A stretch of 64,000 bases of DNA. It comes from Zerene cesonia (Eukaryota; Arthropoda; Insecta; Lepidoptera; Pieridae). The translations under genes and the position numbers were made by a program. The stretch is from assembly GCF_012273895.1 (NCBI RefSeq), contig NC_052108.1, forward strand, positions 4,340,001 through 4,404,000. The letters run 5' to 3'. The notes below the pieces were generated by a model, which was given only the letters and a program-made list of their open reading frames with translations, was not told the DNA's origin and made no database searches. Numbering within the stretch: the first letter of the stretch is position 1; each line of letters opens with the position of its first letter. This document shows positions 13,291 through 23,863 of the stretch, piece by piece.

Positions 13291-13487
13291 CCTACTAATA
13301 TTATAGATGCGAAAGTTTGTAAGGATGTGTGTGTTTGTTGATCTTTCACGCAAAAACTACAGAACCGATTGCTATGAAATTTGGTACGTAGACAGCTGGA
13401 CAACTGCAATAACATATAGGCAACTTTTTATCCCGATATTCCTACGGGATACGGACTTACGCGGGTGAAACCACAAGGTGCAGCTAG
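13291..13487 (+). mobile_element. Non-autonomous Helitron-like element (type TCCTACTAAT)
   Basis: It starts A^TCCTACTAATATTATAGAT and ends GGTGCAGCTAG^T. The internal blocks TTGGTACGTAGACAGCTGG and TACGGGATACGGACTTACGC are shared with copies at 19396, 23293 and 57081. Confidence 0.88.
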
Positions 13488-13526
13488 TCATTGATATATC
13501 TTATATCTTTAAACGAGCAATTCTTG

Positions 13527-13551
13527 TATATATATATATATATATATATAA
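13527..13551. repeat. (TA)n microsatellite
   Basis: A TA tract directly beside a Helitron-like element. A similar tract sits in a related repeat near 56208. Confidence 0.85.
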
Positions 13552-13554
13552 TTA

Positions 13555-13738
13555 CTAGCTGCGCCCCGCGGTTTCACCTGCGTAATTCCGTATCCCGTAG
13601 GACTATCGGGATAAAAAATAGATGTTGGCCGATTCTCAAACCTACCCAATATGCTTACCAAATTTCAGAGGAATCGGTCAAGCCGTTTCGGAGGAGTATA
13701 GAGACTAACATTGTGACACGAGAATTTTATATATAAGA
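13555..13738 (-). mobile_element. Helitron-like element, reverse, apparently recombinant
   Basis: Read in reverse, its first half matches the TCTAATATAT type (ATATAAAATTCTCGTGTCAC, CCTCCGAAACGGCTTGACCG) and its second half the TCCTACTAAT type (TCCTACGGGATACGG, ACGCAGGTGAAACCGCGG), ending GCAGCTAG. Confidence 0.82.
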
Positions 13739-14126
13739 TAATTGGAATCTCGGAATCGGCCAAAATGATTTCCATGAAATTTAGTATATAAGGGGTTTCG
13801 GGGGCGATAAATCGATCTAGCTAGGAATCTTTTTTAGAAATTGTCATATTCGTGTTTTATCGACTTAAACTTAGCGACTCTTCCTGACATCTATTGGCGA
13901 ATAATAATATTAATACTTTTTTTTGGCGAATAATTAAAGTTCCAGCAGATGGCGTTGTTACGTAACAAAGTCAATGAGTGTTTGCTTTGAGGTTAGACTA
14001 ATTGTTTATATTGTTTTGTGTCTTCTTAATGCACTTAAAAATGCCTAAACGATCTTGGAAAAAACGCTTATAAACAATCTAACTTCACGAAAATAAACCG
14101 AGCAAAGCTCGGTCATCCAGGTCCTG
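13739..14126. mobile_element. Degenerate lepidopteran repeat with GATAAATCGATCTAGC block
   Basis: It contains GGGTTTCGGGGGCGATAAATCG, repeated at 56250-56275, then ATCTATTGGCGAATAATAA and CGAGCAAAGCTCGGTC near the end. The last is a common lepidopteran repeat end that itself forms a short palindrome. Exact borders are uncertain. Confidence 0.6.
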
Positions 14127-14182
14127 TATATAATGCAAACAACTGTACTGAAACATAAATACTGTATGAGTAAGTTCTGCCG

Positions 14183-14318
14183 TTTAGAAATTAAAAACTT
14201 TTTAACGGATTTTAAACGCGATTTCTTCGTTATATTATTAAGCCGACGTTTCGAACACTTTACAGCGAGCGTGGTCACGGGGAGAACAAAATCCGTTAAA
14301 AAGCTTTTAATTTCTAAA
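14183..14318. repeat. 31-bp inverted-repeat pair
   Basis: The arms 14183-14213 and 14288-14318 are reverse complements with one mismatch. Between them lies CGACGTTTCGAACACTTTAC. They look like the core of a fold-back transposon; a related fragment is at about 55935-55975. Confidence 0.75.
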
Positions 14319-14410
14319 TGTATAATACTCGCGCAAAATCAAACACAAGAAAATACTAAGTTCTGCCGTGTTTGATTTCCAATCTTACAAATGTATAATA
14401 TTATATAATT

Positions 14411-15453
14411 TGTTAATGATATGAATATTGAATGGAAATTTTAATTGATAATTGTATTTTATTTATTTTTAAGGTTATTATTATTTTTAAGTAATGTTTT
14501 TGATATTGTTGTATTGACGTTCGTAAGTGCCCCTTGGGGGTTTAAATCGAAATAAATAATTTTGACTTTGAATTACATCGTGGAATTCTAAAGCTTTTTC
14601 TAAAGAACCAAAACACAAGTGACAGTGATAATTTTCTAATTAAAAAAATAAAATGATAAATAATAAAAGCCAATTTATGTTCGAACAAACGATATATAAT
14701 TAATAAGAAAAAAATAATGGCTTCACCCAACAGAGGGGCTGCGCCAATGTCCAGTGTAAGTGGGAGAGTCAGGATTCAAATTATATAGCAGGGGAACCCA
14801 AAATGCTAAATGTGTAATGACTCGAGTGTTTCAGAAATCTATTGGAATTCGCCGATTAGACGATAGCAAAAAAAAGTCATATAATATTTTCAATTTAAGG
14901 GTGGAGAAACGTTTTTGATTTTTTGAATTTTTTTTCTTAAATTTTGAACTTGGAGCTGCTAAAACAAACACAGACGATACAATATTAGTTAATTAAACAT
15001 TAAATAAATACATAATACAAACAGAAAAAGTTAGTAATAAAGTTTATTAAGGAAAATAAATTTAGAAAGGATTTTAACGGATTGGGATTGTACTAAACAC
15101 AACAAACATTTAAACCTTGTAAGAAGGAAAAAATTGGAAATGAAATTTGGTACAATGGATGGTACAATGGATGGAATTGGAATGACAGATGACGGTATGA
15201 CGTTTTGACAATAACATTGAGTTGAATAATGGAGGGAACTGGGAATTTTACAAAGGTGTTTGTTCTGTAAACCCTTTTCGGTCCTTGTTTATATTGCGAT
15301 AAATAATTTGGCATTACATTTATAAGGTTGTAGAGAATTATACACTTTAATAATTCCAGTGTTACAATACTATGATGTTTATTAACTTGTGGATATAGAA
15401 TTTCTCGTCATTGTCCTATCTATTTCTAACAAAACAAATACCAATTTGACGAA
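14411..15453. other. Intergenic, upstream of RecQ4
   Basis: AT-rich. A retroelement-like end (AATCGAAATAAATAATTTTG) lies near 14545-14572. The rest is unremarkable, and no promoter element is evident before RecQ4. Confidence 0.5.
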
Positions 15454-18400
15454 ATGGATTTAATAGAAACCATTAAAAAAGATAAAGCATATTTAAAGTG
15501 TAAAGCTATTGTAAAAAATTGGGAAAACGAATTTAAAATAAAAAACTCTAGATTACCATCAAAATTCGACATAAAGGAAGCACCTGCAAATATTAAATAT
15601 GCATATAAAAAATACTTTCAGCTTAAAAGTGCAGCTCTTGAAGATTCCCTATTAATTTGTGATTTTGATGATGTTCCTGTAGAGTCTCCAAGTTCTCCTA
15701 AGACTATAGAGTGGCAAGCAATAAATAATACAGTCAATGAAACTGAGCAAGAACAATCTATACCAACATTACCAAGTGCTCAAGAGTTAGATAATATCTT
15801 ATCAGCAACTATAACTAGAGAAAATAATTCAAAACTAAGTCCTTATACTGAAAATTTGTCAAAGAAGTTATTCCACAATAGTAAATTTTCCCTGAGAAAT
15901 CCTAGAAAATTGTTATTACCAAAACGTTTATCTCAACAAGCAAATAATAGGTATAGTTTTGAGGATACTACGGCTTCACACAACAATTCAAATTCATTAA
16001 TGTTGGATAAGATAAATACATCTAATTCAAAAGGAACATTGAACAATGATGACACTATAGATTATCAAGAATCACCTTGTATACATAGTGTGGATACAAA
16101 ATCCGATTGTAGCAATTCAAATATAAACAGCTTTGAAAAAAATTCTTTTAAGGCCATATACTCCTCAATTGATGTATCAAAAGATCCACCTGTGAGACAA
16201 ATTAATTCTGGTTGGTTACAAAGAGCCATTGGCGAGAAAATATCAGAAAGTACTCAGATTACAGAGAGTAAAGAAACATTTGGTTTAAGTAATGTTTTAA
16301 AGCAAAATATCTTTGAAAAAACTACTGATTATGTCGAAAATAGTGAATCTGAAGATGACAATATAACACTAAGTAAATTGAAACCAGCTCTTAAAAAAAG
16401 AAAATTGACAAACAATATTAATGAAAATATTAATAGGCATGATAATAGTACTTTGGATCCAAAAAATAAAAATGAAATTCAAGTTCAACACAATGAAAAT
16501 AAATTGAGGGTGAAATATTCCAAAGCCAAAAGTTCTCAGAAGGCAGTTCATAGTGAAAGTAACAAACCACCTGATATATCAGAATTTTTACCATTTGGTT
16601 TAAAAGAAAAAGTATATCCAAGACATTCCAATGTTGCAGATATCCTTAAAACAATTAATGTAAAGTCGAATGAATCTCAACCGTTTCAAGATAATGTAGA
16701 AGATAAACTACATAAGAAGATGCAAAATGGTACAATTAATGATAACTTTGTGAAGATAAATATAGAAAAAAAAGTTTATGCAAGAGGTAAAAAATCTATA
16801 AAATATTCAAAGTATAAAAAGCAATTATGGAAAGATAAAAAAGCTCTACATGCTGGTATGGAATTTCCTGAATCAGGTAAAGTTACATGTTTTAAATGTG
16901 GTTCTGGTGGTCACATGGCTCGTTATTGTACAGCACATAAAGAAAATGTCTTGTTACCACTCGACAATTGTGAAAGTGAAGACTTCCCCACTCTTAATGA
17001 TATGGAAAAATTTGTTAATATAAAGTCAAACAAAGTCAGCCTTGATGAAGAATTACATACCTGTGTATTTGAAGCTAGTAAGATCCCAGACAGTTTTATC
17101 AAATTACTTGCTAATACCTCTGGTAATTCAGATCTTATAAAACCTATTCTGTCTAAACCTGAAGATACTTCTAAAGAATTGCATAAAGCTCTCCAATTGT
17201 TCGGTCATACCCAGTTTCGTCCTGGACAAGAAAAAGCAATTCGTAGAATTTTGTCTGGGTTATCTACACTTCTCATATTATCAACCGGCAGTGGGAAATC
17301 ATTATGTTACCAATTACCTGCATATATTTATAGTTCTTACTATAAATGCATAACATTAGTAATATCCCCACTTGTTTCATTAATGGAAGATCAAGTACTT
17401 AGCATGCCTGAATTTTTAAAAGCAGGATGCTTACATACAAATCAACCACCTACTCAAAGGAAGAAAATTGTGGAATTACTTAAATCTGGACAAATAAATA
17501 TACTCCTTATATCTCCCGAAGCACTTATATCAGGTGATAGTTCAAATGGTTTTGCAGGTTTATTTAAATCATTGCCACCAATTGCATTTGCTTGTATTGA
17601 TGAAGCTCACTGTGTATCGCAATGGAGTCATAATTTTAGACCAAGTTATTTAATGATTTGTAAAGTATTGCAAGAAAAGTTAAATGTCAAGTGTATACTT
17701 GGCCTTACAGCTACAGCTAGCAAACCAACTATAAAAAGTGTCATCGAACATATTAATGTACCTGATGGAGTGGATGGTGTTGTAACTAATCCTTCTCTAC
17801 CAAGAAATCTTTTCTTATCAATGTCCTATGAAAAAGATAAAGATAAAGCCTTAGTTGCATTATTAGGATCTGAAAAGTTTAATTCTTTTCATTCAATAAT
17901 AGTTTATTGTATTAGAAGAAATGAATGCGAAAGGATAGCAGCTGTATTAAGATCATGTTTATCTGAACCTGGTAAAATTAATATGGAGCAGCAAAGCAAA
18001 AAACGCAAAAGGATGTCTTATATTGCTGAAGCATATCACGCTGGAATGTCAGCTGCACAACGGAAAAAAATACAAAAACATTTCATGGATGGCACTTTAA
18101 AAATTATTGTCGCTACAGTGGCTTTTGGAATGGGTATAAACAAATCGGATATACGATGTATAATTCATTATAATATGCCACCAAGCTTTGAGTCTTATGT
18201 TCAAGAGGTAGGACGAGCTGGACGTGATGGACTTCCAGCATATTGTCATGTACTAATGAGTAAAACTGATAATGATAAAGATGAGCTACTTAAACATGTT
18301 TATTCTAATTCTATTGATAGGCCAATTATTAGAAAATTACTTGAAAAAGTTTTTATCCCTTGCAAATGTGTACCAGAAATAATATCAACTACTAGTAATT

Positions 18401-19332
18401 CATTGAATTCATCATCAAAATGTAATGGACATGAAGTTGGTATACCCATTGAAAGCACAGTAGAAGAACTAGATTTACCTTCTGAAAATATTGCAACATT
18501 ATTGTGTTATGTTGAATTGCACAAAAATAAATATATTACTGTTCTAAATAATGCTTACACAATGTGTAAAATATCATCGTATGGTGGCGCAACAAAAATT
18601 CTAGAAGCTGCCAAAGGTTGCCCACCTTTGGCTATGGCATATTTAGTTGAAGGCAAAAGAAATCCAAATGTTACAAAGCAAAGTGTCCTAGAATTTAATG
18701 TTATTGAAGTTGCTGCAGCTATAGGATGGGAAAGTGGAATGTCAAAATATCACTTAAAAAACTTGGAGTGGACTATGAAAGATGGAGTGTCAAAACGGTC
18801 GTTTTTAAAAGTGGAATTTCATACCCTTGGCTTTCGTATAAAAGCACCTGGAGATTTAAATTCATCTGAACTTGATGAAATTTTAGATGATTTACATAAA
18901 ATTGTTCATGGTCAAGAGAAAAAAATGTTACATCAACTTGAAGAAATCCATAATTCTTTTCAACGACTTTGTACTGATTCTTTCAGTGTAATAAGTTGCT
19001 CAGATGAAATGTTAGAAGAAAAATCAAATAAATTAAAAAATATAATTGATAATTATTTTGATAGAGAAGAAAATGTTCCCGCAAATATAAGTTTACAACC
19101 ACGACCCTTGCATTACGAACAAGTTGCAGCTGATGTAAGGGCGCTAATCGCTATGTACAAAGATTGTAAATTCACAGGTAGAAGCATAGCAAGAATATTT
19201 CAGGGTATATCTTCTCCTAACTATCCAGCCTTAGTATGGGGTCGTTGTAAATATTGGCGATCGCATTTATCGGAAGACTTTAATGGTTTAATTAAAATTG
19301 CGACCCAACAAATCATTCAAATGAAATTGTAA
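15454..19332 (+). CDS. RecQ4: ATP-dependent DNA helicase RecQ4
   Basis: A 1292-aa RecQ-family 3'-5' DNA helicase in one uninterrupted exon. RecQ4 proteins act in replication initiation and genome stability. The N-terminus has the Sld2/DRC1-like signature (IVKNWENEF...RLPSKFDIKEAP), specific to RECQL4. A CCHC zinc knuckle is at C479, C482, H487 and C492. The helicase core has motif 0 (FGHTQFRPGQEKAI), Walker A (STGSGKS, K615), DEAH (716-719), motif III (LGLTATA), motif V (VATVAFGMGINKSDIR) and the arginine-finger motif QEVGRAGRDG (about 917-926). The long low-complexity N-terminal linker is rich in Asn and Ser. The start is the first ATG of the frame. AATAAA (19339-19344) lies 7 bases past the stop. 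The core looks catalytically intact. Confidence 0.96.
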   Translation: MDLIETIKKDKAYLKCKAIVKNWENEFKIKNSRLPSKFDIKEAPANIKYAYKKYFQLKSAALEDSLLICDFDDVPVESPSSPKTIEWQAINNTVNETEQEQSIPTLPSAQELDNILSATITRENNSKLSPYTENLSKKLFHNSKFSLRNPRKLLLPKRLSQQANNRYSFEDTTASHNNSNSLMLDKINTSNSKGTLNNDDTIDYQESPCIHSVDTKSDCSNSNINSFEKNSFKAIYSSIDVSKDPPVRQINSGWLQRAIGEKISESTQITESKETFGLSNVLKQNIFEKTTDYVENSESEDDNITLSKLKPALKKRKLTNNINENINRHDNSTLDPKNKNEIQVQHNENKLRVKYSKAKSSQKAVHSESNKPPDISEFLPFGLKEKVYPRHSNVADILKTINVKSNESQPFQDNVEDKLHKKMQNGTINDNFVKINIEKKVYARGKKSIKYSKYKKQLWKDKKALHAGMEFPESGKVTCFKCGSGGHMARYCTAHKENVLLPLDNCESEDFPTLNDMEKFVNIKSNKVSLDEELHTCVFEASKIPDSFIKLLANTSGNSDLIKPILSKPEDTSKELHKALQLFGHTQFRPGQEKAIRRILSGLSTLLILSTGSGKSLCYQLPAYIYSSYYKCITLVISPLVSLMEDQVLSMPEFLKAGCLHTNQPPTQRKKIVELLKSGQINILLISPEALISGDSSNGFAGLFKSLPPIAFACIDEAHCVSQWSHNFRPSYLMICKVLQEKLNVKCILGLTATASKPTIKSVIEHINVPDGVDGVVTNPSLPRNLFLSMSYEKDKDKALVALLGSEKFNSFHSIIVYCIRRNECERIAAVLRSCLSEPGKINMEQQSKKRKRMSYIAEAYHAGMSAAQRKKIQKHFMDGTLKIIVATVAFGMGINKSDIRCIIHYNMPPSFESYVQEVGRAGRDGLPAYCHVLMSKTDNDKDELLKHVYSNSIDRPIIRKLLEKVFIPCKCVPEIISTTSNSLNSSSKCNGHEVGIPIESTVEELDLPSENIATLLCYVELHKNKYITVLNNAYTMCKISSYGGATKILEAAKGCPPLAMAYLVEGKRNPNVTKQSVLEFNVIEVAAAIGWESGMSKYHLKNLEWTMKDGVSKRSFLKVEFHTLGFRIKAPGDLNSSELDEILDDLHKIVHGQEKKMLHQLEEIHNSFQRLCTDSFSVISCSDEMLEEKSNKLKNIIDNYFDREENVPANISLQPRPLHYEQVAADVRALIAMYKDCKFTGRSIARIFQGISSPNYPALVWGRCKYWRSHLSEDFNGLIKIATQQIIQMKL

Positions 19333-19395
19333 GTTAGAAATAAATTTAGGAAATTTAAACTTGTGTTTAATTCTTCTTTTTTAAAGAACCTTTTA

Positions 19396-19589
19396 TCCTA
19401 CTAATATTATAAATGCGAAAGTTTGTAAGGATGTGTGCGTTTGTTGCTCTTCCACGCAAAAACTACTGAACCGATTGCAATAAAATTTGGTACGTACAGC
19501 TGGACAACTGGAATAACATAGGCAACTTTTTATCCCGACATTCCTACGGGATACGGACTTACGCAGGTGAAACCACGGGGCGCAGCTAG
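19396..19589 (+). mobile_element. Non-autonomous Helitron-like element (type TCCTACTAAT)
   Basis: It starts A^TCCTACTAATATTATAAATG and ends GGCGCAGCTAG^T, 63 bases after the RecQ4 stop. A second GCGCAGCTAG end follows at about 19610-19619. Confidence 0.88.
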
Positions 19590-19625
19590 TATGATATAAT
19601 CCACCGCAGCGCGCAGCTAGTATGA

Positions 19626-22312
19626 AAAGGATTTCAACCGTGTTAAAAAAATTATGCCTTCCATTTGGTCCCGTTGCAATTTGGTCGAGTTTTGACAATT
19701 GAAGGCAGGTTATGTTTTTGTTAAAAATGATTATTAAATCTACCTTTACACTAAAGGTAAAGTTAATTTATTGAAACATTTAATGCTAAAAGTATATTTT
19801 ACGGTTACATTTTTAGAGAGCACGAGATACTTAAAACTTGAAATTATTTTTGGTAATTTATTTAAATTAATGTAAATAAATTCTAATAAGTTTTATACCT
19901 TGAAATGTACCTAAAAGAATAGTTAAATTATATTTTAGGGAAGAAAATAGCCCAATGCTTTTTGCTGTAAAAAAAAATTTAACATATAAGACTAATTTTA
20001 CAAACTTAATCATAAAGCTTATGTGCGATTTGTAGCTACTCACACATAAAAATTAAATAACTGCTAGTAAAGTATGTACTTATAAATTTTACTTTGATAT
20101 GATTATGGCTTACGTAGGTAGGTACATAAATCTTTTATTGAAAATTTCGCCATCGGTGGAAAATAAAATTTGGCACACTTGTAATTTATATAAGAAGTGC
20201 AGAATGGTATCTTTAATTAAAAAAACACATGCACAATACACTTTTGAACGAAAATTTGAAATAAACGAATTTGAATGTATATTTGCTTTATTGATGTGCC
20301 TGATTCCTACCCAAAAACATATCTAACGTCAAATAGAAGTATGACACATGTTTAAAACACAATTTAGCAAACTCAAACATACTAGAATGAAAAGTGTTAT
20401 CCAACAAGATTGGTTCGTTTCCACTCATGCCTTATCCTACCGACCATCATCTGCGTAAATTGCTTTATAAAAACAAGTAACAATCTTAAGGACCTACCTA
20501 GTTCGCGTAAGGTTGAATTTAAAAAACTATGATATGCTTCGAGCACAGATAACAAAATACATACTATACTTGTACTCCAGGCATACCTTTATGGGTATAA
20601 TTGATGAATATTTAGCTATAAATATTCTTGAGCGTTACTTTGGTATCAAATAATATGATTTTGCTAAAGAGAATTCATGGTTTTTATTGTAAAAGAATAA
20701 AAAAAGACTTTTTGTATTTATGAGATGGATGTATTTTTAACGTTAAAAGAAAACTAAATGTTTATTTAAACGAAATTATTTTTTTTATCCAGTAAAATAA
20801 AACAAAGAGTACTGATGGACATATTTAGAGTAACATATAATTAGATTTGCTAATCGAAGAAATAGTTTTGCTAATCTATTATTATTGTTCATGGACTCTA
20901 CATTAACGACGACGATATTAAATAAGTAAAACGTTGATAATTAAGTAAATCAAGTCCAGAGTGAATAGGCTTCTCCTAGGCAGGCGTGCCCATTTATAGA
21001 TCGCATCCCTGCTTAACATCAGGTAGGATAGCGGTCAAACGTCTGCCTGTTTAATATAAAAAAAAAAAAAAAAAAACAAAAAAAAAAAAAAATTAATACG
21101 GTTGTATTTTAGAGGACTTCAATCTTGTGAGGTGGTATATAATTAATAATCAAATGTTATACAAAACTATTCAAAGTGTATTTAAGTTATAAAAAAACGT
21201 GCAAATTCAATGCAAGTTACTAAGTACATTCGACCTTATTATTCATTTATCCTCATTCATTATTATCGTTACCCGAAATATATCCACTAGTGTTATTATT
21301 GCGATTTCATTAAAACTTAACAGGATTTAATATTATTATTGCGTAAAAATGTAACTTACATTAGTATGTGTAAACCAATCAACATACGATATATCGGAAG
21401 AATATACAATAGTTTGGACTTCTGTAAGACTATTATACATCTAGTATAAAATACCAATTCGCACCACAACACGCACACATTACAAAGAATAATTAATATT
21501 TTCCTTTTTACCTTTACATATAACAGAAGCTCTCTGTGAATATTTTAAAACTAAACATAAATATTAAAAGTAGAATTTAAGTCAAACTAAGTGAAAAAAA
21601 CATTATGACTTTCAATAAGTACTTGTTATTATAGTCGATTAAAATAACGGGGTAACTATTGAGTTTTAAACGAGAAAAAAAGACCCAAATCAAATTCTTA
21701 AAACGATGCAAAATCATCAATTACTTTATAGCAATAACATACCTATTCTAGTACTAGTATAATGGACATGATAAATAACTGCTTGATAAAAATGCCTTTA
21801 ACATACATCTAGCATTGCTTAAAATGTGAATAAAAATCCTGCTACAATGTTCTGTTACTTATTACATCTATTATGAGCGTCTTAAAACTTATATTTAGTA
21901 TTGGTATTGCATTCATGAATTTTGGCAGTATAGATGTGTTATAACAATAAATAAATTTCAATCTTGAATTTTAAAAAAAAGTTTGGAAGAAACACTGTTA
22001 AATTAGATAAGTAAACAACACTTTAGAACATAAAGAATATTAAATACTAATAACCAGATTGTACTACATTTGCATCGGAGTTTAAAATATAAATATTAAT
22101 CAAGTTCTTTAATTTTGTTATACTTTATAACTTTGGGAGCAACAACCAAAATTATGTCAAAGCAAAATTAATAATTGAACGCTTTTATATTAATTTGGAC
22201 GTAAGTTACTTTTTATTGTGTAAATTAATTTTTAAAACATATTTAACATCGCTTTCTTAATTATGAATTAAATAAATAAAAAAAAAAATATTATTTGCTA
22301 TTAATGTTGGTT
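19626..22312. other. Intergenic between RecQ4 and Pka-R1
   Basis: AT-rich sequence between two convergent genes. Apart from the retroposon tail at 20958-21093 I recognise nothing. The Pka-R1 poly(A) signal (TTTATT on plus) is at 22212-22217. Confidence 0.5.
20958..21093 (+). mobile_element. Retroposon 3' end with poly(A) tail
   Basis: CAGGCGTGCCCATTTATAGA, CATCAGGTAGGATAGCGGTC and AACGTCTGCCT are followed by about 30 A with two interruptions. This is the 3' end of a lepidopteran LINE or SINE, probably 5'-truncated. Confidence 0.65.
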
Positions 22313-23823
22313 TTATACAGACAGGGAAACAAAACTGTTGTACTGAGCGATGTTGCGTTTTAAGATGTCCGCACATAGTCCCAGAACCCGTTCAAACCTG
22401 TAAATGACAATTTAAATTAGTTTTGTGCCATTGTTTATTGTGCATTTAAATTAGTTTTGTATGTAGTGGCATTGATTACCTCATCAGAGGTTGTGGCTTC
22501 CATTACTGTAACTGTACTGAAGTGTTAATATTTTTTTATCGTAAAACATTTCACAGGCTTCAGAGTACGCAAGAGACGCTCATAACATATTTTTTTTACT
22601 TATTATTTGTAACATTTCTTGTAAAAACTTTACAATGCACTGCAGAATAGACCATACAGAAAAAAAAGGAAAACGAAGAACAAAACATTTTTTTACCCTC
22701 TCTTATTCTCTCTCACTGTAACGTGCATAACCTAATTTCCTTACGGGACATGCCCTTGCGTATTATTAACTATTACTTGACACAGACATCATAGGCAAAA
22801 TAGGTAGGCACCTAATTATTTATCACTATCGGTCTGCCCCAGCTTCGCCCGTTACATATATTGCCTAAAGCTTTCCACAATAAATGGGCTATCTAACACG
22901 GAAATAATTTTTCAAATCGGACCAGTAGTTCTTGAGATTAGTGCGTTCAAAAAACAAACGAGCTCTTCAGCTTTGTAATATTAGTATAGATGACACAAAA
23001 AACCAAGATGGCCGCCGTCATACCTGGCACGGTCTAGCTTGACGCACTTGAGCGGGCCGTCGGCACGCACAGTGGCCGCCCGCGGCCGGTCCAGCAGCAA
23101 CGCGATCTCGCCGAAGTAGTCGGACGGCCCGAGCCGGCCCACCTCCACCGCCGCGCCCTCCGCCTCCCCGCCGCGCTGCTGTAGTACCACCGCCGTACCT
23201 GTGCCAATTCAAGTGTGTTTGTGTATATTCTATGGCTATACATACATCCATCATTACTTGGTACTCCATATTCCATAGTAATACAATGTAAATCCTACTA
23301 ATATTATAAATGCGAAAGTTGGTAAGGATGTGTGTGTGTGTGTTTGTTGCTCTTTCACGCAAGAACTACTAACCCGATTGCAATGAAATTTGGTACGTAG
23401 CTAGCTGGACAACTGGAATAAAATATAGGCAACTTTTTATCCCAATATTCCAACGGGATACGGACTTACGCGGGTGAAACCGCGGAGCGCAGCTAGTATT
23501 ATTATAAATGCGAGTGTGTTAATTTGCCTTTCTTTTACATATTATCTAAATTCTAATCTATTAAGTGACCTAAACGATATTAAACTGTACCATTTAATAC
23601 ATTCAATGAATAAATGGAGTGATCATGTGACAAAAATCATACTCTCGTTAGTTGTTATACACACCTATTGCTTATTAACTCTGTGCTTGCTTATTAACTC
23701 TTTCAGGCGTTCGGAGTTAATGGGATATAACGGGATGTTTTACTTAAAATTATAGGCCTATTACTTTGTACAAACTTAACAAAAAGTGCTAGAAAAGTCC
23801 TGCATAAATTAGCCATATTCCAT

Positions 23824-23863
<40 letters not shown>

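Noticed and set aside
23018..23362. GC-rich minus-strand frames with [14 protein letters not shown] peptides
   Set aside because: Out-of-frame shadows of Pka-R1 exon 6, open because of its high GC content.
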